Counted from the stretch's first letter, positions 30,622 through 41,943 are shown. The stretch is 64,000 nucleotides of DNA from Leptodactylus fallax (GCA_947044405.1 CAMRHE010000011.1:3402501-3466500); one strand, 5' to 3'. Translations and numbers: made by a program. The notes: a model not told the origin generated them from the letters alone.

Positions 30622-30790
30622 GTATACCAGTGAAGTCTGAGGAAGGAGCAGTAGGCTCCGAAATGCGTTACTACCTGGTTTTTCTTTTTTGTTTTTTATT
30701 TTGTTATTTTGTTGCATTTATTGCTATCTGTAATAAACTCCAAATAAAAAAAATCCACCTTTGGACAACCATATTCGGAGTCAATTCCAT
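30622..30790 (+). ncRNA. Hammerhead-like ribozyme candidate, copy d (best fold), with AATAAA tail
   Basis: Core boxes are CTGAGGA (30637-30643) and GAAA (30660-30663). Stem II is a perfect GGAGC/GCTCC hairpin with loop AGTAG and one bulged A. A minimal stem III (A-U and U-G around GC) leaves GTT (30667-30669) as the cleavage triplet. Stem I forms immediately: AGT (30634-30636) pairs with ACT (30670-30672), then after an internal loop ACCAG (about 30626-30630) pairs with CTGGT (about 30675-30679). All three helices of a type I hammerhead are thus available. Downstream lie TAATAAACTCC (about 30731-30741) and TTTGGACAACC. Function is predicted, not shown. Confidence 0.5.
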
Positions 30791-32770
30791 TTAATCTGGA
30801 GGAATCATGGCCACAGTGGTGCCTACAAGGAAGCGCAGGAAAATTGGGTCCAGCTTTGTGTTTTTTTGTGAAGATTCACACACCCATATTATTTATCTTT
30901 CTCCTGGTCTCTTTATTTTGGAGCTCAGGACTGGGACACCATCACTGCAGCACCCCCACAAAGCCTCTATAATAAGATGCAAAAGTTGTTGTGTATCACA
31001 CAACACCTCAAGGTAATTCTCCACCTATAAGGGGAGCCTGGGATTATTTCACTTGCTTGTGAGGATGATGAGAGGGGATGTTAAAGTGGGACAGGCATAT
31101 AGCTGCTGGTAAGTGCCGGCCTGGGAACCTTTACAAGCCGCCATTATCAGACCCTTCTCCTGATTATTATTCCCCATAATAGGGAAAGTATGAGGCCCCT
31201 ATGGGTGTGGGGTCCTGGGCAATGGCCAGTCTGCCAGTTCTCCCCAATACCGGCCCTGCATATACCCTCCACCTCCCTTCCTTTAACCCTGTCTTTTTGA
31301 AACAGTATAAAACCCTGAATACCAACAGCCTAATCATGTGAGGAGTCTAACCATGTCTTAGCTACACCAGCTACATAAATGTATTTCTCCCAGACCACAA
31401 GGTCCTCCAGTTTGTTTCCAGAAAGGTCAATTTTATAAGTTTTATGGTGACATTTGTCTATAATGTTTGGCTGTAACATATGGATATCCTTATCAACTGT
31501 TTTAATCCCCATACCACAATTCACTCTCTGAATTATCTATCATTCTCATGTTTGCCTGGCCTTCCCACCTCGTTCCTAGTTTAAATGTTTCACTACCTTT
31601 GATAGAATTCTCACTCCTCAAACAGCAGACATCTTTCCATTCGAGGGCAAGTTATCCGCAGAAAACAGCTTGCACCCAAGTCAGCCCAAGTGGAAAGTCA
31701 GCCCAAGTGCTGTAAGAACCCAAACCCTTCTTTCCTGCACCAAGATTTGAGCCATGCATTTAACTCTATACTCTCGATCTCGTCCTACCAGAACCCGCTT
31801 CTGGCACACTTGAGATCACTTCAATGACCTCACACCCACTTCCAGTGAGCCTCTGAGGATAATACGCAAGATGAGCCTTCTAAATTTTATATATTTATTA
31901 AACCCTAAACAGGTCGGCACTAGACACTTAACACATACAGAGAATAGATGCAGTGATTAGCAAGCAGATACAAGTGAAAAGCAGCATAACACGGTACATA
32001 AAATAAAAATGGGAATAACAGAAAAGAATATATATTACCAACATCAGATTGTGAGTCAGGGCACGTATCTTATGACCGTCCAGTAGCAGATGAATCTTAG
32101 TAGAGCAATGGGCAGAAGACCATGTGGTCCTCACATGGCTCATTTTTGTGTGTTCCCTGTCCCCACCCAGAGTGATGTCACAGGGGAGGGAAGTTACACC
32201 TACTAGCTTGGAGCCCCTGAACGAGAAATTGGTTCTGTTTCCTTACCCGGCGACCGGATTGTCTGGCAAGTGGAAGGGGGGAACTAGGGGTGAAACCCTC
32301 TTCGTATACATACCAAGCATGGCACCTCAATTCCCTTTGGGTAGGGAGTTGGACATCTGGACCTGTCATGGGCTCACAACGGCGCCATGTTCGGCTGACC
32401 ACATGTGCCTTTCTATGGGGCACCTACAGAATTTATCGGGGTAACTGTGAGGTGTTCCCCTTAGGAGATATGGGCATAAAACTATGATCTCTCTGATGTA
32501 TAATTGGTGCCGAGTAGTCTAGTATTGCTGTGGCTCACCAGGAAGTCTCCTGGGGAGAGGTAGGATACTTGAAAAGGAGTGTTAATTACTCAGAGCAATA
32601 TAACATAGGGATGGTAATTAACCTACAACAGGGACCCAGCTCACAGTAACTGAGCTGAGGGGGAAGTTTAAACACATGGTCCACAGGGGGTGGGGGAAAT
32701 AAGGGGTCAGCCAGATAAATAATTGTACAGGAATACATATACGGGAGTCCTCTTAATCATTACATCCTCC
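30791..32770. other. Unassigned sequence
   Basis: No gene or firmly identified repeat. From about 31860 to 32700 the GC content and texture change, and may hold an LTR or MITE remnant: TTTATATATTTATTAAACCC near 31887, hairpin-like CCAGGAAGTCTCCTGG near 32549. No paired ends were found. Frames near 32124-32487 overlap on both strands and look random. Confidence 0.35.
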
Positions 32771-32772
32771 TG

Positions 32773-33417
32773 CTATATTTTTTGTATTATGCATGGCACA
32801 TGCAGTTTTCCAGAGAATACAACAATGAAGATCCTTGTCTTAATCTTGGAGCATGGTTCTCTAAAATTATTCTTAAGGAACCTCAACATACCATGTATTT
32901 TGTCATTGATACCCACATGGACCAAGACAGCTGGGTCTTCCCCAGCTCTTTCCAGTAATTTTCCACCTGTTCCACCACATGCTGAACCCTGGCACCAGAG
33001 AGAGCGAAAACCATCCTGTTTTAACCTACTTGCACCCCTGGCCCCCTGACTACTAACTGGGCTGTCCTTCTTGCTGTTAGGGAAAGAAGTATTTGCTAGC
33101 TCTGCCATTATTGAGACTGACATCCTCACATCATCAACCAACTTGACCATTTTACTTGGATGTATACAAACAGGAGTGCATCCCCTTCCACCCTTTCTAT
33201 CTATATTTGCCCAACTCCTTGAGCCTACTGATGCTCCTTTATTTCTCCAACCTCCATAACTAACTACTTCCTCAGTAAGCAGCAAGCTCTTCTCAAGATA
33301 GTCAATCACCCTCAGTCTTGCATTTTGCTCTTCCAGATCTGTAGCATGAGCTTCCAGATGTGCAACATGCTCACACCAGCCACAGCAGTAATCACCCTGG
33401 AACTCATGTACCTCCAA
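32773..33417 (-). pseudogene. CR1-type LINE ORF1 fragment
   Basis: A 214-codon open frame on the minus strand. Its N-terminal part is a coiled-coil-like stretch (HLEAHATDLEEQNARLRVID). The C-terminal part resembles the esterase-like (SGNH) domain of CR1 ORF1 proteins: KLLERAGEDPAVLVHVGIND, where the family has VVVHVGTND, and VVFSGKLHVP near the end, where the family has VVFSGILPVP. ORF1 proteins bind LINE RNA; the esterase-like domain's exact role is uncertain. The oxyanion-side serine block (GDS) is not recognisable. No ORF2 follows downstream, so it is an orphan piece despite being open. Confidence 0.65.
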
Positions 33418-33515
33418 TCTTGCTAGCCATTATCCCAGGAAGAATAAACAGTAAAGTAGAAAAGTAAAGTGTTTGTTAATTCCTGCCTTTTTTAACTCCT
33501 CTTATTCAGAAGTTA

Positions 33516-34429
33516 CCGTATTTTTCGTACTATAAGATGCACTTTTTTTCCCCCAAATTTGGGAGGAATGTGGGTCGGTGGGTGGTTGTGGAGGAGCAGG
33601 GTCACCGCAGCAGGAAGCCGGCAGCGGCAGGAGTGGGGCGATGCTGTGGGCCACAGGCTGGGAGGTGCAAACCCCATCCCGACATCCGCCATACTATTAT
33701 GGCGGATGCTTGGGCTTTAAAGATGATTGTGACCGCCATTTCTACTGGGTCTCTGCTTTAATGTACTAAAACTGTATTAAAACTGCCTGTGGGTACCTTT
33801 TCATGTTGAAGGCTGGCTCCCGCGTGGCGAGATCGCAGGAGCCAGCCTGTTCATGTGACAGCTGGGAGCCTAGGTCTATGACCAGCCTCAATAGTAATGA
33901 AGAGACTCTCCCAAAGTTGTATTACAGTCTAGGGGACTTGCAATCAGATGATTGCTGGTTCAAGTTCCCTAGGGGGAGCTAATAAAATAGTAAAAAAAAA
34001 AAGTTTTAAAAAATATATATAAAAAAAAGCAAAACAAACTAAAACACTCCCTTTCCCTAGAATACATATAAAAGTAGAAAATTACTGTGAAACACATATA
34101 CATTAGGTATCCCTGTGTCCAAAAACACCCGGTCTACAAAAATAGAAAAATATTTTTCCCGCAGGCAGAATGTTGTAGCAGGAAAAAAAAAATCAAATGT
34201 GGCAAACTGCCTTTTTTCATTGTTTCGCCTCTGATAAAAATTTTAATAAAAAGTGATCAAAGCAATAGACATTCCCCAAAATGTTATAACTAAAAAGTAC
34301 ACCTGGCCACCCTAAAAATGATGCCCTATGCAAAACTACAACTCCCATATGTTATGTTTCCCTATTTTCCTCCTCTAAAACCTAGGTGCATCTTATAGTC
34401 CAGTGCATCTTTTAGTCCAAAAAATATGG
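33516..34429. mobile_element. CCGTATTTTTCGG-ended MITE, copy 2 (inverted)
   Basis: It begins CCGTATTTTTCGTACTATAA and ends AGTCCAAAAAATATGG, with TA at 33514-33515 and 34430-34431. Order and strand are reversed relative to the copy at 27245. CTAAAACCTAGGTGCATCTT at its right end matches the left end of copy 1, and CTTTCCCTAGAATACATATA occurs in both. Non-coding. Confidence 0.8.
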
Positions 34430-34431
34430 TA

Positions 34432-36385
34432 CTTAGTGCAGCAAGCTCCACAGTGAGCAAGAATACCTAAAAGACTAAAAGACTTATGTTCAGTGTCTGA
34501 CTTGAGTGCCTAAGGTCCACCAGTACAATTAAGTCTGGGGTTCCACCATACAGTTACATAACAATTTTATCTGATACTCATACACAAACTCCTAAAATGT
34601 TTCCACCATGAAATTATATTCCAGTAGTAACTTGCAGCCTTGTCCTTGATTGTTTCTTTCCTGGGGTCCTGTCAGTAGCCTGCTCTTGAACTAGAACCCT
34701 TTTAGCATTGTGAGCCAGGTATGTATTCCCACACAGCAGCAGGCCTCAAGCAGCAGCAATATGCTGCAGATGACTGGTTATTGGGTACGTGAAATGTGAT
34801 TGAGAAGATGGGGTCCCATGGAGGAAGGGTATCAGTTGGCCTGACTCAAAAATAAACACAACATCTGGATCAGCATGCATCAGTCCACCAGGCTAACCAC
34901 TGCTATTTTCCCATTTATTTTTAAAAAAATGTAGTAAACGGCATAAAAATCTAAAATGATGCATTTTTTTTCCACAAATCAGTCCAAGTCTTGATAAAAC
35001 TCGATATATTCTGCCTCATAGTGTACACAGTATGGCAAAATATCCAAATGATTTCCAAATAAAATGAGTCAGCAGAGTACCCTCAGAGTAGCATGGTTGT
35101 GTAACTGATTCATTTTAATTTACACAATTTCAATTCTTCCACATACAAGTTACTATTTTCAATATTATGGTCTAGAAATCTGAAATTTGAAGACATTTTT
35201 AAGGATTGTTTAAATAATAGTTATTATACAGTATACCATTTTTCCAGTTTTATTCTCACTTTAGGCATAATTTCCATTTACTCTTCTTATTGCCTTTTAC
35301 ATTTGATAGACTATGCCTATAAAATTTGTTGGTAATTGTTTCATTTCCTACTGTGGCACGTGTAGTTAACCTTACTAGATTGATTGGAAATTGACTGCAG
35401 TGAACCCAACCTTTGCCAGTATAACAAAGGTCACAGAACTACTCTCAATTAATCCATGTCTTCAAATGAAAATGCTTTGTACTTATTGAGTAAAGCATAA
35501 CTTAACTATTTAGCACATTTTATTTGCATTAGTGCAGCAGGTTTAACTATTTGTTTTACTGAATATTCCCGCCTCTAAATAATATAGCTCTGATTTGAGG
35601 ACACAAGGGATCGTATGAACGATGTTTGAGTAAGATCTTGAACTTAACATCATACATTGAACTCTTATTAGGTGCTTTAAAAATATGATGCATGCACATA
35701 AAAACTATTATAAGTCTTATTATTAGTAGTAGTAGTATTATATGCTATATCAATATAGAATTTATGCTGTTATAGTCACAAAGCGAATTACAGTGCTAAT
35801 GGATGTTACAAGATAGAGTAGGAAATAGTCTATATTGTGCAAGTTTACAATCTACTGCTATAATCCTACATACTGCAATTTAATTTACTTTGACCAAGCT
35901 TGTAATATTTGCTTGTAGATCAAATATTAGAGCTCTGGTTAGAAGTTACTATTGTAGGTCAATTTTTATTACTGATGTAGGACATGCCGATCTTACATTT
36001 GGCACATGCTATTATCTGAAATGCATCATATTGCTTTATTTCCACTCTGAGAATAAAGCAGATGATCAGCAGATGATGCAGTGTTGCCAATCTGCATTGT
36101 AACTTTTCAATGGAATTTATAATAATCTGTACATTGTGGCAGCACCACAAAAGCTTCTCATACAATAGTGAAAACTATTGGAATACAGTCATATTACAAA
36201 CACTTACAATATAAAATGTAATTAGCATCATTAAAAAATGAAAAAAAAGTGAATTATCTACACACATTTTTTTCAAGCCATACAAGTGTTACAGCATACT
36301 TGGAATACGTATGATAATTCACAACTACATTCCTTAAGCAATAAAGTCTTTACACTAGTAATCAACATCTACTGTATAATAACTA
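34432..36385. other. Unique AT-rich sequence with a candidate conserved island
   Basis: No repeat or gene was recognised. The stretch at about 35280-35570 is non-repetitive. It has dense regulatory-looking words: TATAACAAAGGTCACAG (a TCF/SOX-like core beside a nuclear-receptor half site), TTGATTGGAAATTGACTGCAG and TTTATTTGCATTAG. Conservation cannot be judged here. Confidence 0.35.
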
Positions 36386-36388
36386 TAA

Positions 36389-36650
36389 GGCCGGGGTCCC
36401 ACGTAGCGAATTCCATCCCCACTTTGCGTTAAAATACACGCTGCGGACAAGCAGCAATTTCCAAAACCATTGCGGTTTTGGAAATCGCAGCATGTCAATT
36501 ATACCTACGGAAATGTTGGTGGTTTCCCTATAAGTATAATTGAAGGGAACTTTCTGTCAAAAGCGCTGCAGGAAGAACCGCGATGCGTTGCTGATGTGGT
36601 TTTTTTCGCAGTGCTTTTTTGCTGCAGGACGCCACGTGGGGCCTTAGTCT
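36389..36650. mobile_element. GGCTAAGG-type MITE copy
   Basis: It starts GGCCGGGGTCCCACGTAGCG and ends GCCACGTGGGGCCTTAG. Internal GCAATTTCCAAAACCATTGC with GGTTTTGGAAATCGCAGC forms a hairpin, and TATACCTACGGAAAT faces TATAAGTATAATTG. Non-coding. Confidence 0.75.
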
Positions 36651-36745
36651 CAAGGTGAAAACATGCTTGCCATAATGTTGACAATATCTAGTGAGTTTTA
36701 TAAATATCACAGGAAAGTACATCTACATTAGTATACTGTAACCCT

Positions 36746-36884
36746 TAAAGGGGTTGGCCGGGCAAAAATGTTATTTTTTAAATAGGCTGGGGGAGGTGAA
36801 AAAAAAAAATCATTGCAGCCTCCCAATGAAGTCCCCACCGTATGTGATGTTAAGGCCAATAAGTGGGCTTAGCGAGGGACAAGG
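36746..36884. mobile_element. Left end of a TTAAAGGGGTTGGCC-type MITE, truncated
   Basis: CCCTTAAAGGGGTTGGCCGG at about 36743-36762 looks like the start of another dispersed MITE family. It ends where the Tc1 remnant begins. No matching right end lies nearby. Confidence 0.4.
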
Positions 36885-37425
36885 GAAAAACCATCCTCAC
36901 TGTGAAACATGGTGGTGGCAACATCATGCTGTGGGGAGGCTTTTCTTTAAGAGGGACAGGGAAGCTGGTGGGAGATGATGGGAAGATGGATGTAGCTAAA
37001 TATAGGGCAATCCTGGTAGAAAACCTGTTGGAGGCAGCAAAAGACTTGAGACTGGGAAGGAGATTCACTTTCCAGCAAGACAATGACTCTAAACATACAG
37101 CCAGAGCTACAGTGGAATAGTTTAGATCAAAGAATATTTATGTGTTAGAATGGCCCAGTCAAAGTCCAGACCTAAATCCCATTGAGCATCTATGGCAAGA
37201 CATGAAAATTGCTGCTCACAGATGCTCTCCATCCAATCTGGCTGAGCTTAAGCTATTTTGCAAAGAAGAACTTTTTCACATTTTGTCACCTTACAACCAC
37301 AAACTTAAATGTATTTTATTGAGATTTAAGTTATAGACCTACACAAAGTAGCACGAAAATGATACATGGTTTTCAAAATTTTAATAAAATAAAAATCTGA
37401 AAAGTGTGACGTGCAAAAGTATGCA
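36885..37425 (+). pseudogene. Tc1 transposase remnant fused to a left terminal repeat
   Basis: From about 36863 the frame reads [36 protein letters not shown] and, after a TAG stop (37118-37120) where the family has tryptophan, [18 protein letters not shown]. The second aspartate (QQDND) and the final glutamate of DD34E are present; the first aspartate and the whole DNA-binding half are missing. At 37268 the coding stops and CTTTTTCACATTTTGTCACC begins. That is the left terminal repeat in left-end orientation, as at 28798, not the inverted right end. The joint lies at a GAACTTTTT match, so the piece is a rearranged chimera. Confidence 0.85.
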
Positions 37426-38371
37426 GTATGACATAAGTAAACTGACATAAGTAACACCTGATATCTATGGATGTGCCCATATTCAACTGTTCTCCAATTT
37501 GGGTAAATATTCCAATTTGTCTTGAAACCAATTCATATTCAAGATGTCAGTCTTGATGAATCCTCCTATGTGGTTAATAAATTGTTAAAAATTCCAGCAA
37601 TTCATGTTTTTCTTCCATTACATAATCTTTCTATACTGTAGTGTCTTTGCTATTTCCACACTCATATCAATCAAAATATATGATTGACATCTCAAAATGC
37701 TGTGTATACTATTACATTAATATGAAATATGCACTTAATTATAAACATAGTTGCATGCGTTAAAAAAGTGTATATAGCATATTAAGGTATAAAGACAAAT
37801 ATATTCTCTGGAAATATTATAAATTAGACTTCCTCACTAAATCAGAAGTGTACCACCCTGCAGCAATGAAATGATCGTCAGCATTCAGCAATTCCCAAGT
37901 TAACTTTCATAAAGTATGAGATGTCATTATTTGCCAAAGGGAGAAATGTTGCAGAAATAAACATAATGCATAAAGTGGTTAGAGCAGTTAATATTCTAGT
38001 AACAAATGGCATGACTTGTTAATTATTAATTTACAATTCTTAACATGTTTCTGCAAAACAATTAAATATAATTTAAAAGTCATAACTATTCAAGATTTTA
38101 TTGTTTCATGTATAAAGGTATTAAGATCATGTGGTTTTCATAGAAACCTGATACCTGTTATTTTAATTACACACAAAGATGTAAGGTCTTATTCACACAA
38201 AAATAAAAAAAACGAAAACAAACAAAATAAGGCTACATTCAGACGACCAAGGTTCAAAAAGGCCGTGAAAAATGTCTATTTTTCATGGCCGTCTTGCACC
38301 CTAAGGGCACTCGTTTTCACCGATCCCCCCATACATTTAAGTGGTATCGAGGGATCTATGAAAATGACATG
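37426..38371. other. Unique AT-rich sequence, candidate conserved island
   Basis: No repeat was recognised. 37800-38060 has even complexity with words such as CAGCAATGAAATGATCGTCA, TCATTATTTGCCAAAG and TAACAAATGGCATGACTTG, a texture like conserved enhancers. This is inference only. Confidence 0.3.
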
Positions 38372-38379
38372 ATCTATAT

Positions 38380-39612
38380 CAGGGGTCGGCAAACCCCCGG
38401 CACGCGTGCCAAGAGTGGCACGCGAGGCTTATTTCCCTGGCATGTCAGCGGAGTCCTCACCCAGCAGTTTCGATCGGACCAAACACGGCAGAAATGAAAG
38501 TGCTATTATTATACTGTGGGGTCTCTTCAGCCCCCGGGGAGGTGATGAAACATAAAAAACCAATGATACTCACCATTCCACGCTCCGCAGCCGCTGTGTT
38601 CTCTTTGGGCGCTTCTGCCTGAAGTCAGCTGACAGGGCCTCGGGGGTCACGTCCGCGTCTGACCTCATTACGCATAATGACGCGACGTGACCCCTGAGGC
38701 CCAATGAGTGGTAGCTGACTACAGGCAAAAGTGCCCGAAGAGAACAGAGCGGCTGCGGAGAGTGGAATGGTGAGTACATTGTTTTTTATGTTTGTCACCT
38801 CTCTTCGCCCCTCCACTTATTATACTCTGGGGTCTGAAGATATCCCACAGTATAATAATAGCTAGTGAGTGGCACAAATTGGAATATTATAAATGTTAGA
38901 AAATTATGCCGTGGCAGGGGCCGCTATGAGACATATTACCATGTGCAAGGACCACTATGGGCCATAATACCATGTGCAGGATCCGCTATGGGAAATAATA
39001 CCGTGTGCAGGGGCCACTATGGAACATATACTGTGTGCAGGGGCCACTATGGGACATAATACCATGTGCAGGATCCGCTATGGGACATATACCATGTGCA
39101 GGGGCCACTATGGGACATAATACCATGTGCAGGGGCCACTATGGGACATAATACCGTGTGCAAGGACCACTATGGGAAATTATTCTGTATAACGGTGTGT
39201 TTTCTGTATTAAGGATGTGTTTTTGCACAGAAAAAAATGCACCATGTGAACGCAGTTTTACATCGAAGTAAAAGTTCCAGTGGCCCAAGAATATAGCTGC
39301 ATCCAGATACATAATGTGTTTTCACCATAAGGATGCCGCCATATGGTGCTCCTGGACACATTTATCACTAATTGGGGGCTGCACATGGACTTTCATTGCT
39401 TCTAATCGGAAAGTACAGGTGCGTCCCAGGAAATAGCAGTAAACGCATGTGTCCTAAAGCATCTGGTGGCAGCACTTCTGTGATATGGTTTGTGGTATAT
39501 GACTTTAGTTTAGGGGTCATCAGACTTACAATTATTAATGGCACTCCGAGTACCTCATCTTTGATTTTTTAATTAAAATCGGCACGCCGAACAAAAAAGG
39601 TTGCCTACCCCG
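38380..39612. mobile_element. Non-autonomous hAT element, second copy (inverted)
   Basis: It begins CAGGGGTCGGCAAAC and ends GGTTGCCTACCCCG (one terminal base lost). The 8-bp duplication ATCTATAT flanks it exactly (38372-38379 and 39613-39620). It is the reverse orientation of the copy at 13707. The CpG palindrome (about 38575-38770) comes first, then the minisatellite, then the AAGGTTGCC end. No transposase. Total length is 1233 bp against 1721 bp, mostly because its minisatellite is shorter. Confidence 0.92.
38903..39185. repeat. 30-31-bp minisatellite, 9 units, in second hAT copy
   Basis: The unit GGGGCCACTATGGGACATAA plus TACCGTGTGCA is the reverse complement of the unit at 14132-14920. 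Nine units are present against 26 there. GGATCCGCTATGGGA variants occur twice, three units apart. Confidence 0.93.
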
Positions 39613-39966
39613 ATCTATATTTTGATGGTCCATGACAACGGACTGTCAAAGTAATGTGAATAGCCCCCATTTACTGACATTGAATTTAATGCTGCCATTA
39701 ATCACTGTGATGTGAATATAGTTTTAATGTGAGAAAAAAATAGACATGTTCTATATTTGGATTCAAAACAGATGAAACTGTTGTTTGAGCCATCAAAAAT
39801 AGACAAATGAGCACGGAACAGTCAAGAAACTGACACAGTTGTGTGTATATAACCACTAGATAGAAGTGTTCAGCAACTCATGGCTTGGAAGTCACAAGAG
39901 GCTCTTAGGCCAACTGCATATGACTCCACGGCTGTTGACAACTATAAAGCAAATGCTTTGGCGCTA

Positions 39967-40054
39967 AATTCAAATGGCCCAATCACAGTAGAGCCTCTGC
40001 CACTCTTGAATTCAATAGCGGCAACGGCTCTCCTGTGATTGGCCCATTTGAATT
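39967..40054. repeat. Foldback hairpin
   Basis: AATTCAAATGGCCCAATCAC (39967) faces GTGATTGGCCCATTTGAATT (to 40054): a 22-bp stem with one mismatch and a loop of about 44 bp. A further CTTTGGCGCT direct repeat lies on each side (about 39956 and 40073). Confidence 0.75.
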
Positions 40055-40204
40055 GAGCACCAGAACAGGTGCTTTGGCGCTCAATTAAAACGGCCAAAGT
40101 GTCTATACATAGTGGGGCCAACATAGCAATAGCTGCAGTAGCTCTGCTATAATTTTTTTTTATTTTTTCACCCACTGCCACCAATTTTTTTTTCAGTACC
40201 TTTT

Positions 40205-40484
40205 GGCTAATCCCATCCACACATTGCAGAAAATCACAGCATATAAATTATTCCTGTGGAAATGTTGGCGTTTTCCATATAGGTATATTAAGGGCAGAAA
40301 AACCGCAGAGGAAAACTCAGCAAAAACGCAATGAAAAATGCTGCAGGAAAAGAGCGCATGCATTTCCGTCTTGGTTTTTTCACCGTTTTTTTTTCTTGCT
40401 GTGTTTTGCTACGTGGGGCTTAAACTTAGGCTGTGCTTTTTTCACAGTGTTTTTAGCTGAGTTTCACTAAATGGGGCCTTAGCC
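40205..40484. mobile_element. GGCTAAGG-type MITE copy (composite right end)
   Basis: Internal CCCATCCACACATTGCAG, CATATAAATTATTCCTGTGG and GCTACGTGGGGCTTAAACTTA are followed by a second partial terminus ending AAATGGGGCCTTAGCC (40484). Two terminal-like ends therefore lie 60 bp apart. Non-coding. Confidence 0.6.
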
Positions 40485-40776
40485 TAAGGGAAGTTTCTAT
40501 ATGGACTCCCTAGACACCTGTTAACAGAGTGTAGAGCTGGTTTAAATTGTTTAACACCAGATATCTGAACCTATATAATAAAAATGTATCCCTCTTTGAG
40601 CAGACTGGGACAATGGAAAAAAAGCACAAAAAAAAATAATAGAGAGCCCTGTTAAGCCCTGAAGTACTGTAAATAAAACATACTGTATACATCTCTTGTT
40701 TCTCTTAGAGGACCCAGATTGAAAGATTAACTATAGATTTGGCGCAGTTTTTGCTAACACATTTTAATGTAATTAA

Positions 40777-41935
40777 TAGAGATGAGCGAATTCAATTCTG
40801 GATTTCCTTTGCTGTATCGAATTGCACATTTCTGATCGGGGGTTCCGCCATGCTACCTGTCCCTCTCTGCACCCCCTGTGGTGATTAAAAATAAAAAAAA
40901 TGCTGATACTCAACTGTCCTGGGCTCCTCACTAACTCCGGAGCTCTTCCTCCCCAGGCCTTACTGCTGGGGCCTGTGATTGGGCGTAATGACATCGGCAT
41001 TGGCGTAATGATGTCATCACGCCCCCACATGACCACTGAGGCCCACTCACAGGCCCCAGCAGTCACGTCCGAGGAGCAGGACTTCATTCGGAAAGAAGTA
41101 GAGAAGCAAGGAGGATGGTCTGACAGCCGGGTTCCCAGGAGAGGTGAGGTTAAAGTGAATATAAGTGTTTATTTTTATTTTCCCCTGGGCCTCTGATTAT
41201 TATACTCTGGGGTCTGAGGAGACCCCAGAGTATAATAATAGCACCAGCTCTGGGGGGGGGGGGGGATTGAAGCAGCAATATCTGATAGCTGCTTCAATGA
41301 AGGGGGGAATTGAAGAAGCGATATTTGATCGCTGCTTCAATGGGGGGGATTGAAGCAGCGATACCTGATCACTGCTTCAATAGGTTGCTTCAATAGGTAT
41401 ACATTGCAATACACGTGCATTGCAGTGTATAGGAGGCTGTCAGCCCATGCAGATGCATAGGCTGACAGTCTCCATTCAAGGCAGGATCAACCAGGTATGC
41501 GGAGGGACAGCGATGTGGCAGACCCAGGGTCACTGGTCAAACCCGAACAGGAGCAGCAGCATCCCCCGAAAACGTCACAGGAGGGCTGATCGGGACCCCA
41601 ATATATAATAAGACCCCTGAGATGCCATGTCATGTCATCTTTGACCGCGGCATCTCAGGGGTTAACACCCTCGATCGGAGCTCAGCTCTGACCGCGGGTG
41701 TTAGAGGACAGTGTCAGCCGTTACATACGGTTGCACCCACAAAGCAGGGTGTGCACACAGTTTCTGTGTGTGCACCATGCTTCCGCCATGGTTTGCGGCA
41801 GCGCCTTACTATTAGGGCGGATGTCGGAAAGGGGTTAACGCGACTTGCTGCAAATTAGTTCGGATCAAATTGAATTGTTTTGGAAGCTTCGGAGAATCGG
41901 TCAAATCGAATTTTTGCAAAATTCGCTCACCTCTA
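40777..41935. mobile_element. TAGAGATGAGCG-ended hAT element (1159 bp), non-autonomous
   Basis: Ends are TAGAGATGAGCGAATT and AATTCGCTCACCTCTA, flanked by a perfect 8-bp duplication GTAATTAA (40769-40776 and 41936-41943), the hAT hallmark. No transposase frame. Inside are an imperfect palindrome around CATCGGCATTGGCGTAATGA (about 40940-41070), a 44-bp hairpin at about 41196-41242 shared with the CAGGGGT hAT family, three tandem palindromes (41266-41382) and a hairpin module shared with 19746-20430. Fragments of the same or a related family lie near 44395 and 51046. Confidence 0.9.
41266..41382. repeat. Three tandem palindromic units inside the hAT element
   Basis: Each unit of about 38-40 bp reads ATTGAAGCAGCGATA...TGATCGCTGCTTCAAT, itself a palindrome with about 13 paired bases per arm. 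Units are separated by G runs (GGGGGG, GGGGGGG). A G run of about 14 precedes the first. Confidence 0.9.
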
Positions 41936-41943
41936 GTAATTAA

